In this document: one piece after another, positions 46,655 through 54,780 of the stretch | Layout of the letters: each line of letters starts with the position of its first letter | How positions within the stretch are numbered: position 1 is the first letter of the stretch | Assembly (NCBI RefSeq): GCF_038900095.1 | Contig: NZ_JBBMQQ010000001.1 | Location: 310,001-374,000 of the forward strand | Length of the DNA: 64,000 bases | Direction: 5' to 3' | Source of the DNA: Hoeflea sp038900095 | GTDB lineage: Bacteria > Pseudomonadota > Alphaproteobacteria > Rhizobiales > Rhizobiaceae | Translations under genes and position numbers: made by a program | The notes under the pieces: generated by a model | The model's input: only the letters and a program-made list of their open reading frames with translations | Told to the model about the DNA's origin: nothing | Database searches by the model: none

Positions 46655-47553
46655 GCGATATCGACGCCATCCGGCTGAATTTCAGCCCCGGAAGCCTGAT
46701 GCTGCTCAATGCCATCCTGGCGGTCGTGATGTTTTCGATCGCGCTGGACCTGAAGCCCGGCGATTTCCGCGCGCTGGTGCGGACGCCGAAATCGCTGCTG
46801 ACCGGCATGGTTTCGCAATTCGTGGTGTTGCCGGTGCTGACTTTCGCGATGCTGCTGGTCACCAATCCGCAACCCTCGATCGCTCTTGGACTGATCCTGG
46901 TGGCGGCCTGTCCGGGCGGCAATATCTCCAACTTCATCACCCACCGTGCGGGCGGAAATTCGGCACTGTCTGTGTCGATGACCGGGATTGCCACGGTTGC
47001 TGCCATCATCATGACGCCGTTCAACGTCGCCTTCTGGGGCAACCTGTATGAGCCGACGCGGGCGATCCTGCGACAGACGACGCTTGATCCGGTGTCGATA
47101 GCCATCACCGTGTTCTTCATGCTGATCCTGCCGTTGATCCTGGGAATCCTGCTCAATGTCAGAAGCCCGGAATTTGCCGCGCGGATCCGCAATACGATGC
47201 AGCGGATCTCGATGGCGATCTTCATCGCCTTCATCGTGCTGGCACTGGCGGCAAACTGGAGCTTCTTCCTGTCCTATGCCGGGGCTGTGGCCGGGCTGGT
47301 GATCCTGCACAATGGGCTGGCGCTGTCGGGCGGTTACCTCTCAGCCAGCGTGATGCGGCTGTCGGATTACGACCGCCGCGCCATCACCATCGAAACCGGG
47401 ATCCAGAACTCGGGGCTCGGCCTGGTGCTGATATTCGCCTTCTTCGGCGGGCTTGGCGGCATGGCGGTGGCCGCGGCATTCTGGGGCATCTGGCACGCCA
47501 TCTCCGGGCTTGCGCTGGCCAGTCTCTGGTCGCGCCGGGAGGCTGTGCGATGA
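46651..47553 (+). CDS. Bile acid:sodium symporter (BASS) family transporter
   Basis: A 300-residue membrane protein with about nine or ten hydrophobic segments and BASS motifs: VAACPGGNISNFITHRAGGN (sodium/substrate site, about residues 85-104) and TGIQNSGLGLVLIFAFF in the second half. In bacteria BASS proteins carry pantoate, organic acids or steroid acids, so bile acid is only the family name. Both ends overlap the neighbouring genes (ATGA), so it is coupled to the FMO and reductase genes and probably imports their substrate. Confidence 0.9.
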   Translation: MSDIDAIRLNFSPGSLMLLNAILAVVMFSIALDLKPGDFRALVRTPKSLLTGMVSQFVVLPVLTFAMLLVTNPQPSIALGLILVAACPGGNISNFITHRAGGNSALSVSMTGIATVAAIIMTPFNVAFWGNLYEPTRAILRQTTLDPVSIAITVFFMLILPLILGILLNVRSPEFAARIRNTMQRISMAIFIAFIVLALAANWSFFLSYAGAVAGLVILHNGLALSGGYLSASVMRLSDYDRRAITIETGIQNSGLGLVLIFAFFGGLGGMAVAAAFWGIWHAISGLALASLWSRREAVR

Positions 47554-48488
47554 GCCGTGTGCTGGTTACCGGCGCTGCCGGTGCGGTCGGGCAGGTGCTG
47601 ATCGAGGAACTGGCGGCAGCCGGTATCGAGACGCTGGCGACCGATGTGCGCAAGCCCGACGTTGTGCCGGACGGGATTGGCTTCGAGGTGCTGGATGTCC
47701 GTGGCGACGATGCGGAACGCTTGATCGGGAATTTCCGGCCCGAGGTGATCGTGCATCTGGCGTCGATTGTCTCGCCATCGCGCGGCATGACCCGTGAATT
47801 TGCCCACGATGTCGATGTGAAGGGTACGCGCAATGTGCTTGACGCCGCGATCCGGCACGGCGTCAGGCGTCTCGTGGTGACCTCGTCGGGCGCGGCCTAC
47901 GGTTACCATGCGGACAATCCTGTGCCGCTCAGCGAGAGCGATCCGGTGCGGGGAAACCGCGAATTTGCCTATTCCGACCACAAGCGCCAGGTCGAGGAAA
48001 TGCTGGCCGAGGCGCGCGTTACGAACAAGCAGCTCGAACAGGTGGTGCTTCGGGTTGGCACGGTGCTGGGCGCCGGGCTGGAAAACCAGATCACCGAACT
48101 GTTTCACCGGCCAAAGCTGATCGCTGTCCAGGGCTCGGACAGCCCGTTCGTGTTCATCTGGACCCGTGACCTGGCACGCATTCTCAAGCGTGCAGCGGGT
48201 GAGGGGCCGGCAGGCATTTTCAATGTCTGCGGCGACGGGGCGTTATCGGTTCACGAACTGGCGAAAGCGCTGGGTAAACCGGTAATGGTCTTGCCGGCCT
48301 GGCTTTTGAAAGCGGCGCTGGGCATAGCGCGGCCGCTCGGCGTCTCGCGCTATGGGCCGGAACAGGTGCGGTTTCTGCAATATCGTCCGGTGCTCGACAA
48401 TTCTGCCTTGAAAACCGAATTCGGCTATAGCCCGGAACTGACCAGCGCCCAGACTTTTGATCTGTGGCGCAAGGCGGCGGGATTATGA
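47550..48488 (+). CDS. NAD-dependent epimerase/dehydratase (extended SDR)
   Basis: A 312-residue extended SDR. The nucleotide-binding VLVTGAAGAVGQVLIEEL opens the protein, VIVHLASIVSPSR follows, and the catalytic YxxxK is seen in FAYSDHKRQVEE, with an upstream Ser in LVVTSSGAAYGY. The C-terminal half ends in NCGD-like FNVCGDGALSVHELAKALG, as in nucleotide-sugar or 3-beta-hydroxysteroid type enzymes. The substrate is unknown. It overlaps both neighbours by four bases. Confidence 0.88.
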   Translation: MSRVLVTGAAGAVGQVLIEELAAAGIETLATDVRKPDVVPDGIGFEVLDVRGDDAERLIGNFRPEVIVHLASIVSPSRGMTREFAHDVDVKGTRNVLDAAIRHGVRRLVVTSSGAAYGYHADNPVPLSESDPVRGNREFAYSDHKRQVEEMLAEARVTNKQLEQVVLRVGTVLGAGLENQITELFHRPKLIAVQGSDSPFVFIWTRDLARILKRAAGEGPAGIFNVCGDGALSVHELAKALGKPVMVLPAWLLKAALGIARPLGVSRYGPEQVRFLQYRPVLDNSALKTEFGYSPELTSAQTFDLWRKAAGL

Positions 48489-49255
48489 GCGGCGTTGCGG
48501 TTGTCACCGGCGGTGCCGGCGGGCTCGGGCAGGCATTCATGCGCCAGTTGCTCGCGGATGGCTGGCGCGTGGTGCTGGTTGACCTGCCGGGTGCGTTGCA
48601 GGCCTTGCAGCCTGAAAGTGACCGGGTTGAGCAATTTGCCTGCGACCTGACCGACGAGGACGCGGTCGCATCGGTGTGCACGGAGATTTCGGCGCGGCAC
48701 CCGGCGCTTGATCTCGTCATCCACAACGCCGGCGTCACCCAGATCGGGCTGTTTGATGACACCACGCTGGCCTCGCAACGGCTGGTGATGGATATCAACT
48801 ATTTCGGCTCGGTGCGGATGGCCGCAGGACTGCTGAAAGCTGTCCGGGCGGGCAGGGGCACGCACCTGGCGGTCTCCTCGGTGGCCGGCTTTGCGCCGCT
48901 CTACAAGCGCACGGCCTATGCCGCGAGCAAGCATGCGCTCAACGGCTTCTTCTCGTCGCTGGCATCCGAAGAGGCGCAGCACGGGGTCAAGGTGGTGATC
49001 GCGGCGCCCTCCTTTGTCGCCACCAATCCGGGGCGGCTTGATGCCGGGGAGGACGGGATCGGCAGGCCGGGGGCTGCGACGGACGGATTTGACGAGATGA
49101 GCCCGGATCATGCCGCCGGGATCATCCTGAGCGGCTGGCGGCGCGGCAAGAGCTTCATTCCTGTTGGCCGGGTGGCGAGCCTTGGCTGGCGCATCAACCG
49201 GCTTTCGCCGAGGCTCTACAGCTGGCTGATGATGCGAAAGATCCGTCGCAACTGA
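48485..49255 (+). CDS. Short-chain dehydrogenase/reductase (classical SDR)
   Basis: A 256-residue classical SDR with the cofactor motif VVTGGAGGLGQAFMRQL, NAG in LVIHNAGVTQIG, the catalytic Ser in LAVSSVAGFAPL, and Tyr-Lys in YAASKHALNGF. The cofactor-binding Asp after strand two (VVLVDLPGAL) suggests NAD preference. A C-terminal helix RLSPRLYSWLMMRKIRRN is amphipathic and might touch the membrane. The ATG overlaps the previous stop by four bases. It is the last gene of the FMO operon. Confidence 0.9.
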   Translation: MSGVAVVTGGAGGLGQAFMRQLLADGWRVVLVDLPGALQALQPESDRVEQFACDLTDEDAVASVCTEISARHPALDLVIHNAGVTQIGLFDDTTLASQRLVMDINYFGSVRMAAGLLKAVRAGRGTHLAVSSVAGFAPLYKRTAYAASKHALNGFFSSLASEEAQHGVKVVIAAPSFVATNPGRLDAGEDGIGRPGAATDGFDEMSPDHAAGIILSGWRRGKSFIPVGRVASLGWRINRLSPRLYSWLMMRKIRRN

Positions 49256-49363
49256 AGGCGGGCGTCAGGTGATGACGCCGCCTCACTTGTTATTCTGAAT
49301 ATATAGCTGAAGCCAAGGTGATTTGATGCCACGCCGATGATGCTCAGGGCTGTCTGTCGTCCT

Positions 49364-49403
49364 GATCAAAAATATAATCAAACGATTGATTAAATTTTTG
49401 ATC
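49364..49403. promoter_or_regulatory. 40-bp near-perfect palindrome overlapping the cecR-like promoter
   Basis: GATCAAAAATATAATCAA (49364-49381) and TTGATTAAATTTTTGATC (49386-49403) are inverted copies with one mismatch around the centre ACGA. A perfect -10 TATAAT sits at 49373-49378 inside the left arm. A repressor bound here would block transcription of the TetR gene that starts at 49431. Confidence 0.8.
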
Positions 49404-49430
49404 GCGGCTACGGTCTGGTCAAGTCAAACC

Positions 49431-50117
49431 ATGGAAAGTGCCGTGTCTGAAGGATCAACCGTCTCCCCCAATGTCACTAAAGCCGGCGACCAGACCCGCG
49501 CCGCGTTGCTGATGGCCGGTATCCGGCTGTTCGGGACGAAGGGATTCGAGGCGACCTCCACCCGCGAGATCGCTGCAGCCGCGGATGCGAACATTGCCTC
49601 CATCGCCTATCATTTCGGTGGCAAGGACGGCTTGCGTCTTGCCTGCGCGGAAATGGTCGCAAGCCGCATCCAGGGCGTTGTCGGTCCGGTGCTGGGCGCG
49701 ATCGATCCGAAAGGCGATCCGGCGCTGGCGCAGGCGGGGTTCGAGCGCGTGCTGATGGGCATGACGGATTTCATGCTCGGGCAGGTCGATGCGCGCGACA
49801 TTGCGAGCTTTATGCTGCGGGAAATGGGGGTGCCGGGCGCGGTCTTTGACCGGGTCTACAGCGATTTCATCCTGCCCGTGCACAGCAATCTTTGCGCGCT
49901 TCTGGGGCTGGCCACCGGCCATGACCCCGAAAGCGACCTGATCCGCCTTGGCACCTTCAGCATTGCGGGTCAGGTTGTCTATTTCCGCATCGGGCACGCC
50001 ATCGTTGCCCGGCGGATGGAGTGGCAAGCGGCCGGCCCCGCCGAGGTCGAGGCGATCAAGGCGGTGATCCTGAACAATATACGCGCGTTCATAGCTACCA
50101 ACAGAAAGCAGGACTGA
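49431..50117 (+). CDS. CecR-like TetR-family regulator (DUF1956)
   Basis: A 228-residue TetR protein with HTH at about 17-63 (RAALLMAGIRLFGTKGFEATSTREIA, split by the turn, then NIASIAYHFGGKDGLRLACA). The C-terminal domain (MGMTDFMLGQVDARDIASFMLREM) matches the CecR/YbiH type that in Escherichia coli controls the ybhGFSR exporter. Exactly such an exporter follows: the stop codon overlaps the next ATG. The ATG at 49431 lies 27 bp after the 40-bp palindrome. A TTG at 49386 falls inside the palindrome and is unlikely as start. Confidence 0.9.
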   Translation: MESAVSEGSTVSPNVTKAGDQTRAALLMAGIRLFGTKGFEATSTREIAAAADANIASIAYHFGGKDGLRLACAEMVASRIQGVVGPVLGAIDPKGDPALAQAGFERVLMGMTDFMLGQVDARDIASFMLREMGVPGAVFDRVYSDFILPVHSNLCALLGLATGHDPESDLIRLGTFSIAGQVVYFRIGHAIVARRMEWQAAGPAEVEAIKAVILNNIRAFIATNRKQD

Positions 50118-51073
50118 TGATGTCCTTCATTTGCGCCATACCCGTCATTGCCGGCCTGTTCTCGATGTGCGGCGGGGCAGGGCCGCTGGCTGTCGGATAT
50201 GTCGAGGGCGAATATGTGCTGGTGGCGCCGATCGAGACGGCGCAGATCGTCGAGATCGGTGTCAGGCGTGGCGACCGGGTGCTTGCGGGACAGGCGCTGG
50301 GACGGCTGGAGCGGCGCGATGCGGAGATTGCTGTCGCACAGGCCGAAGCCGGGCTGGCGCAGGCCGAACGTCAGCTTGCCAATCTGCAGGAAGGCCGGCG
50401 GCCAGAAGAAATTGCCAGCATCGCCGCAGCGCTCAGGTCTGCACAGGCCCAGGCTGCCGAAGCCGAACGGGTGCGGCAGCGGCAGGCGGATCTGCTGAAA
50501 CAGGGGATTTCGACCCAAGCCACCTATGACACGGCCTCGACCGCCGTGGAGCTGGCCCAGGCCAAGGTTGCCGAGCTGGAAGCCAATCTGGCGGTGGCGA
50601 AGCTGCCGGCACGCTCCAACGAGATCAAGGCGGCGCAGGCCGCGGTCGAACAGGCCAAGGCCATTCTCGAATCTGCTGAATGGCGGCTTTCCAAGCGGAC
50701 ATTGTCGATCCCGCAGTCCGGCGTTGTTTCCGACATCATCCGCAACACCGGCGAGGTTGCCGGGCCGCAAGCACCGGTGTTGTCGGTGCTGCCTGACGAC
50801 GCACTCAAGCTCAGGGTCTATGTTCCGGAATTTGCGCTTTCGAGCATCCGTGTCGGTTCGCAGCTCAATGTCCATTGCGATGGCTGCGGCGAGGGGATGC
50901 GGGCAACGGTGAGCTACATATCGGCAGATCCGGAGTTCACCCCGCCGGTGATCTACTCGCTTGAGAACCGGCAGAAGTTGGTCTATCTCGTCGAAGCCCG
51001 CCCGGACGACGATGCCTGGGCGCTGGTGCCGGGACAGATCGTCGATGTCGATCTGGAAAGCGCCGGGCAATGA
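50117..51073 (+). CDS. HlyD-family periplasmic adaptor (YbhG-like)
   Basis: A 318-residue membrane fusion protein. A hydrophobic N-terminal anchor (ICAIPVIAGLFSMCGG) is followed by a biotinyl-lipoyl half (VLVAPIETAQIVEIGVRRGDRV), a long Ala/Glu/Gln-rich coiled-coil hairpin at about 70-195, the second lipoyl half (IPQSGVVSDIIRNTGEVAG) and a beta-barrel. It would link the inner-membrane ABC exporter to an outer-membrane channel. Two ATGs, 50117 and 50120, are possible; the first overlaps the regulator's stop. It overlaps the ATPase gene by four bases. Confidence 0.9.
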   Translation: MMSFICAIPVIAGLFSMCGGAGPLAVGYVEGEYVLVAPIETAQIVEIGVRRGDRVLAGQALGRLERRDAEIAVAQAEAGLAQAERQLANLQEGRRPEEIASIAAALRSAQAQAAEAERVRQRQADLLKQGISTQATYDTASTAVELAQAKVAELEANLAVAKLPARSNEIKAAQAAVEQAKAILESAEWRLSKRTLSIPQSGVVSDIIRNTGEVAGPQAPVLSVLPDDALKLRVYVPEFALSSIRVGSQLNVHCDGCGEGMRATVSYISADPEFTPPVIYSLENRQKLVYLVEARPDDDAWALVPGQIVDVDLESAGQ

Positions 51074-51987
51074 ACGTCATCGACGTCAACGGGCTGGTCA
51101 AGCGGTTCGGCGACAAGACCGTTGTCGATCATGTCTCGATGCAGGTGGCGGAAGGCGAGATATCGGGGTTCCTGGGGCCGAACGGGTCGGGTAAGACAAC
51201 CACCATCCGGGTGATGTGCGGATTGCTGACACCGGATGAAGGCGAGGGGCGGGTGCTGGGGCATGACATCCGCACCGAGGGGCTGCAGATCAAGCGCGAA
51301 GTCGGCTACATGACGCAGAAATTCTCGTTTTACGAGGATCTGTCGATTGAAGAGAACCTGACCTTCGTTGCCCGGCTCTATGATCTCGATCCTGTTACGG
51401 CTGTTGTTCGCGATACGCTGGAAGATCTCGGCCTGTCCTCGCGCCGCAAGCAACTGGCGGGCACGCTGTCGGGAGGCTGGAAACAGCGTCTGGCGCTTGC
51501 CGCCTGCATCATGCACAAGCCGAAACTGCTTTTGCTGGATGAACCCACGGCTGGCGTCGATCCCAAAGCCAGGCGGGAGTTCTGGGACGAAATCCACCTG
51601 CGCGCCACCTCAGGACTGACGGTGCTGGTCTCCACCCACTACATGGATGAGGCGGAGCGCTGTCACCGCATCCACTACATTTCCTATGGCAAGCTGCTGG
51701 CCAGCGGCACGGTGCCTGATGTCATCCGCGATGCGGCGCTGACGACGTTCATCCTCGAAGACGGCAAGATCACCGAAGCCGCGAGATTGCTGAAGGGGAT
51801 GGACGGCGTTGACCAGGTTGCGCCTTTCGGGCTGACGCTGCATGTGGTTGGCCAGGACAAGGCGGCTCTTACGGCGGCGGTCACGCAGGTGGCCGGGCAA
51901 ACCGGCGTACGCTTCAGGGAAGGCAGCACCAGCCTTGAGGACGTGTTCATCCAGTTCATGGGCAACGCTACGGACAATATGGCATGA
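51070..51987 (+). CDS. ABC transporter ATP-binding protein (YbhF-like, single NBD)
   Basis: A 305-residue ATPase with Walker A GPNGSGKTTT (residues about 37-46), Q-loop in YMTQKFSFYEDL, signature LSGGWKQRLALAACI, Walker B KLLLLDEPTAGVDP and the switch His in LVSTHYMDEAERC. It powers export of an unknown hydrophobic or cationic compound. The E. coli YbhF has two such domains in tandem; only one is present here, so the protein probably works as a homodimer. It is coupled to both neighbours by four-base overlaps. Confidence 0.93.
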   Translation: MNVIDVNGLVKRFGDKTVVDHVSMQVAEGEISGFLGPNGSGKTTTIRVMCGLLTPDEGEGRVLGHDIRTEGLQIKREVGYMTQKFSFYEDLSIEENLTFVARLYDLDPVTAVVRDTLEDLGLSSRRKQLAGTLSGGWKQRLALAACIMHKPKLLLLDEPTAGVDPKARREFWDEIHLRATSGLTVLVSTHYMDEAERCHRIHYISYGKLLASGTVPDVIRDAALTTFILEDGKITEAARLLKGMDGVDQVAPFGLTLHVVGQDKAALTAAVTQVAGQTGVRFREGSTSLEDVFIQFMGNATDNMA

Positions 51988-53120
51988 GCACGATGTTCTC
52001 CCTTCGCCGCCTGATGGCCATCATCACCAAGGAAAGCATCCAGATGCGGCGTGACAGGATCACGTTTGCGATGATGCTGGGCGTGCCGCTGATGCAGCTG
52101 GTGCTGTTCGGTTTTGCCATCAACAATGACCCCAAGGACCTGCCGGCTGCTCTGGTGACCACCAGTCACGACCACTACACCCGCGCCATGGTTTCGGCGA
52201 TGGAGAACACCGGCTACTACCGGTTCGACCATGTGGTGGCGAGTGCGGCGGAGGCGGAGCGGCTGATCCAGTCAGGGGCGGTGTCCTTTGTCGTCACCGT
52301 GCCATCGGATTTCGCCCGCCGGGTGCAACGCGGCGACCATCCGCAGATCCTGATCGAGGCCGATGCGACGGATCCGTCGGTGGCGTCCGGCGCGATATCG
52401 ACGCTAGGCACCGTGGCGGCGCAGGCGCTGTTGCGCGAGCAGTCGGCGGAAGCGGCGGCCGCGCGGCAATCGACAGCCGCGCTCGAGGTCGTGGTGCACC
52501 GGCTCTACAATCCCGAGGGCATCACGCAATACAACATCGTTCCGGGGCTGCTGGGCGTGATCCTGCAATTGACCATGGTGATGATGACCTCGATGGCGCT
52601 GACGCGGGAAACCGAGCGCGGCACGATGGAGAACTTGCTGGCAATGCCGGCGAGCCCGCTGGAGATCATGCTCGGCAAGGTGCTGCCGTTCCTGGTTGTC
52701 GGCGGGGTCCAGGTGCTGGTGGTGCTGACGGCGGCCAAGTTCCTGTTCAACGTGCCGTTTGTCGGCTCGCTGACGCTGTTGCTGGTCAGCATCCTGATCT
52801 TCGTGCTGGCGCTGGTGCTGCTGGGCTACGCGTTTTCGACGTTGGCGCGGACACAGATGCAGGCGATGCAACTGACCTTCTTCTTCTTTCTGCCGTCACT
52901 GTTGTTGTCGGGCTTCATGTTTCCCTTCCGCGGCATGCCGCCATGGGCGCAGACGCTGGGCGAAATCTTCCCGCTCACGCATTTTCTCAGGATCATCCGG
53001 GCGGTGATGCTCAAGGGCGCCGACCTGCAAGGCGTGGCCACGCCGCTGCTCGCATTGCTGGTCTTTGTCGCGGTTTACATGGTCATCGCACTCATGCGGT
53101 TCCGCCGCACGCTGGACTAG
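51984..53120 (+). CDS. ABC-2 type exporter permease (YbhS/YbhR-like)
   Basis: A 378-residue permease: one N-terminal membrane helix (MLGVPLMQLVLFGFAI), a periplasmic domain of about 150 residues, then five helices including VPGLLGVILQLTMVMMTSMA and the ABC-2 signature segment ETERGTMENLLAMPASPLEIMLGKVLPF. E. coli has two permeases, YbhS and YbhR; this operon has one, so it would dimerise. It ends the operon and is convergent with eptA, 21 bp away. Confidence 0.92.
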   Translation: MSTMFSLRRLMAIITKESIQMRRDRITFAMMLGVPLMQLVLFGFAINNDPKDLPAALVTTSHDHYTRAMVSAMENTGYYRFDHVVASAAEAERLIQSGAVSFVVTVPSDFARRVQRGDHPQILIEADATDPSVASGAISTLGTVAAQALLREQSAEAAAARQSTAALEVVVHRLYNPEGITQYNIVPGLLGVILQLTMVMMTSMALTRETERGTMENLLAMPASPLEIMLGKVLPFLVVGGVQVLVVLTAAKFLFNVPFVGSLTLLLVSILIFVLALVLLGYAFSTLARTQMQAMQLTFFFFLPSLLLSGFMFPFRGMPPWAQTLGEIFPLTHFLRIIRAVMLKGADLQGVATPLLALLVFVAVYMVIALMRFRRTLD

Positions 53121-53141
53121 AGCCGAAGCTGTGACTTCGGT

Positions 53142-54761
53142 TCAGCTGGACGGTGTCCGGCATCCGGTGGTGATGTCGAGCGCTGCATCATAGTGCGCGG
53201 CCTCCACGTCCATCAGTCCGAGCACCGTGTGAAACAGGTTATCATGGGAAACCGGCTCATCCGCCTGGCCCTGCAGGCATGCGGTGGTGACGCCGAAGAT
53301 CCGCGAATAGCTGTCTGAGAGCCACATGATGGCCGGAATGCGGGTTTGTTCCGAAGGGGCGAACATATAGGGCATTCCGTGCAGATAGAGACCTTTTTCG
53401 CCCAGCGACTCGCCATGATCGGACATGTAGATCATGGCCGAGGCGAGGCGATCGGAACGTGCGGCCAGCATGTCGACAATCTGGGCCAGCATCCGGTCGG
53501 TGGCGACGATGGTGTTGTCGTAGGCGTTGACAATTTCCTCGCTGGTGCAGGCTGCGAATTCCGCCGAGCGGCAATCGGGCCGGAACAGTCTCTCTTCTTC
53601 CGAATAGCGTGCGTAGTAAGCCGGACCATGGCTGCCCAGCTGGTGCAACACGAGGGTGGCGTTGCCATCGACAGCGTCAAGCCAGGGCCCGAGTGCATCG
53701 ATCATGACCTGGTCGCGGCATTCGTGCCTGATGCAAAAGCGCGGATCGTTCTCGGCGGAAAAATCGCGGGCAGGCAGCCTGCTGGCCACGCCCTTGTGGC
53801 CGGTGTTGTTTTCCCACCAAGTCACCTCGTTGCCGGCGTGAGCGAGGACGTCGAGAACATTTTCCTGTGCCAGTCCGGCCTCGTGTGAATAGCCGGACCG
53901 GGGCAGCAGCGAGAACATGCAGGGAAGCGAAATCGCGGTGGCGGTGCCGCAGGATGAAGCATTGTTGAAATAGGCGATGTCGCGTTTTTCAAGTTCCGGA
54001 TTGGTCTTGCGCGGATAGCCGCCCAAAGAGAAATTCTGGGCGCGGGCGGTTTCCCCGGCGACGATGATGGTGACGACCGGCCGGTCAGCCTTGGCGATCA
54101 GCGGGCCCGGTTTGGCATCCGTATCAAGCGGCTGGGCGACGATTCTCCGGTTGTTGTCTTCGACGAATGCAAACTTGACCGCATTGAAGATCGGCGAGAC
54201 CGGGTTGAGCGTCTTGATGATGATGCGGTTGTTTCTCAGCGTCGAGGCGATGGCGGGATATTGCCAAAGCGTCATGACCAGGGTGAGCAGCAGCAGCGGC
54301 ACAACAAGTGCCGTGTTCCATTTCAGCTTGGCGCCGAAGGTGCGGTGGCGAATGCGGACAAGGGCAACCAGCAGCGAGGGCAGCACCGCGTACACGGTCA
54401 TGTGGCGGAAGAAGGCCGGCGTCATCAGATGTCCGGCCTCGGAGCTGGTTGTCTGGGCTGCATTGCGGATCATGTCGATATCGATGATGACGCCGAATTT
54501 TTCCATGAACCAGGCCGCTGCGGCGGCGCTGAAAAGGGCAATGATGAAGATGGGTTTGCTGATGTATTTGAGCGTCACGCTGATCGAGAGGACCGTGAGC
54601 AAGGCAGAAATGCCGATGGCAAAGGCCATCAGTGCCTGCCGGTGATCGCCAAAGGCCGCGACAGTTCTGGTCCAGAAGGCATCGTTGACGACGAAGATCA
54701 TCCATGCGGCCACCAGCAGGCTCAGGGTGGTGCTGCCGATTGCAGGCCGGGTCAGTTTCAT
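53142..54761 (-). CDS. eptA: Lipid A phosphoethanolamine transferase (EptA family)
   Basis: A 539-residue inner-membrane enzyme with five N-terminal helices and a periplasmic sulfatase-fold domain from about residue 220. Metal and catalytic residues are seen in VAGETARAQNFSLGGYPR, the nucleophile Thr in SCGTATAISLPCMFSLL, and MSDHGESLGEKGLYLHG; multiple Cys for disulphides are present. It transfers phosphoethanolamine from phosphatidylethanolamine to lipid A, lowering negative charge. It lies 19 bp after the kinase gene and belongs to the PepSY-regulator-kinase-eptA operon, which implies control by that two-component system. Confidence 0.94.
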   Translation of the reverse strand: MKLTRPAIGSTTLSLLVAAWMIFVVNDAFWTRTVAAFGDHRQALMAFAIGISALLTVLSISVTLKYISKPIFIIALFSAAAAAWFMEKFGVIIDIDMIRNAAQTTSSEAGHLMTPAFFRHMTVYAVLPSLLVALVRIRHRTFGAKLKWNTALVVPLLLLTLVMTLWQYPAIASTLRNNRIIIKTLNPVSPIFNAVKFAFVEDNNRRIVAQPLDTDAKPGPLIAKADRPVVTIIVAGETARAQNFSLGGYPRKTNPELEKRDIAYFNNASSCGTATAISLPCMFSLLPRSGYSHEAGLAQENVLDVLAHAGNEVTWWENNTGHKGVASRLPARDFSAENDPRFCIRHECRDQVMIDALGPWLDAVDGNATLVLHQLGSHGPAYYARYSEEERLFRPDCRSAEFAACTSEEIVNAYDNTIVATDRMLAQIVDMLAARSDRLASAMIYMSDHGESLGEKGLYLHGMPYMFAPSEQTRIPAIMWLSDSYSRIFGVTTACLQGQADEPVSHDNLFHTVLGLMDVEAAHYDAALDITTGCRTPSS

Positions 54762-54780
54762 GCGGGTCTTCCTTGCAGGT

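Noticed and set aside
49386..49430. Earlier TTG start for the CecR-like regulator
   Set aside because: That codon lies inside the 40-bp palindrome, and the ATG at 49431 gives the normal TetR N-terminus.
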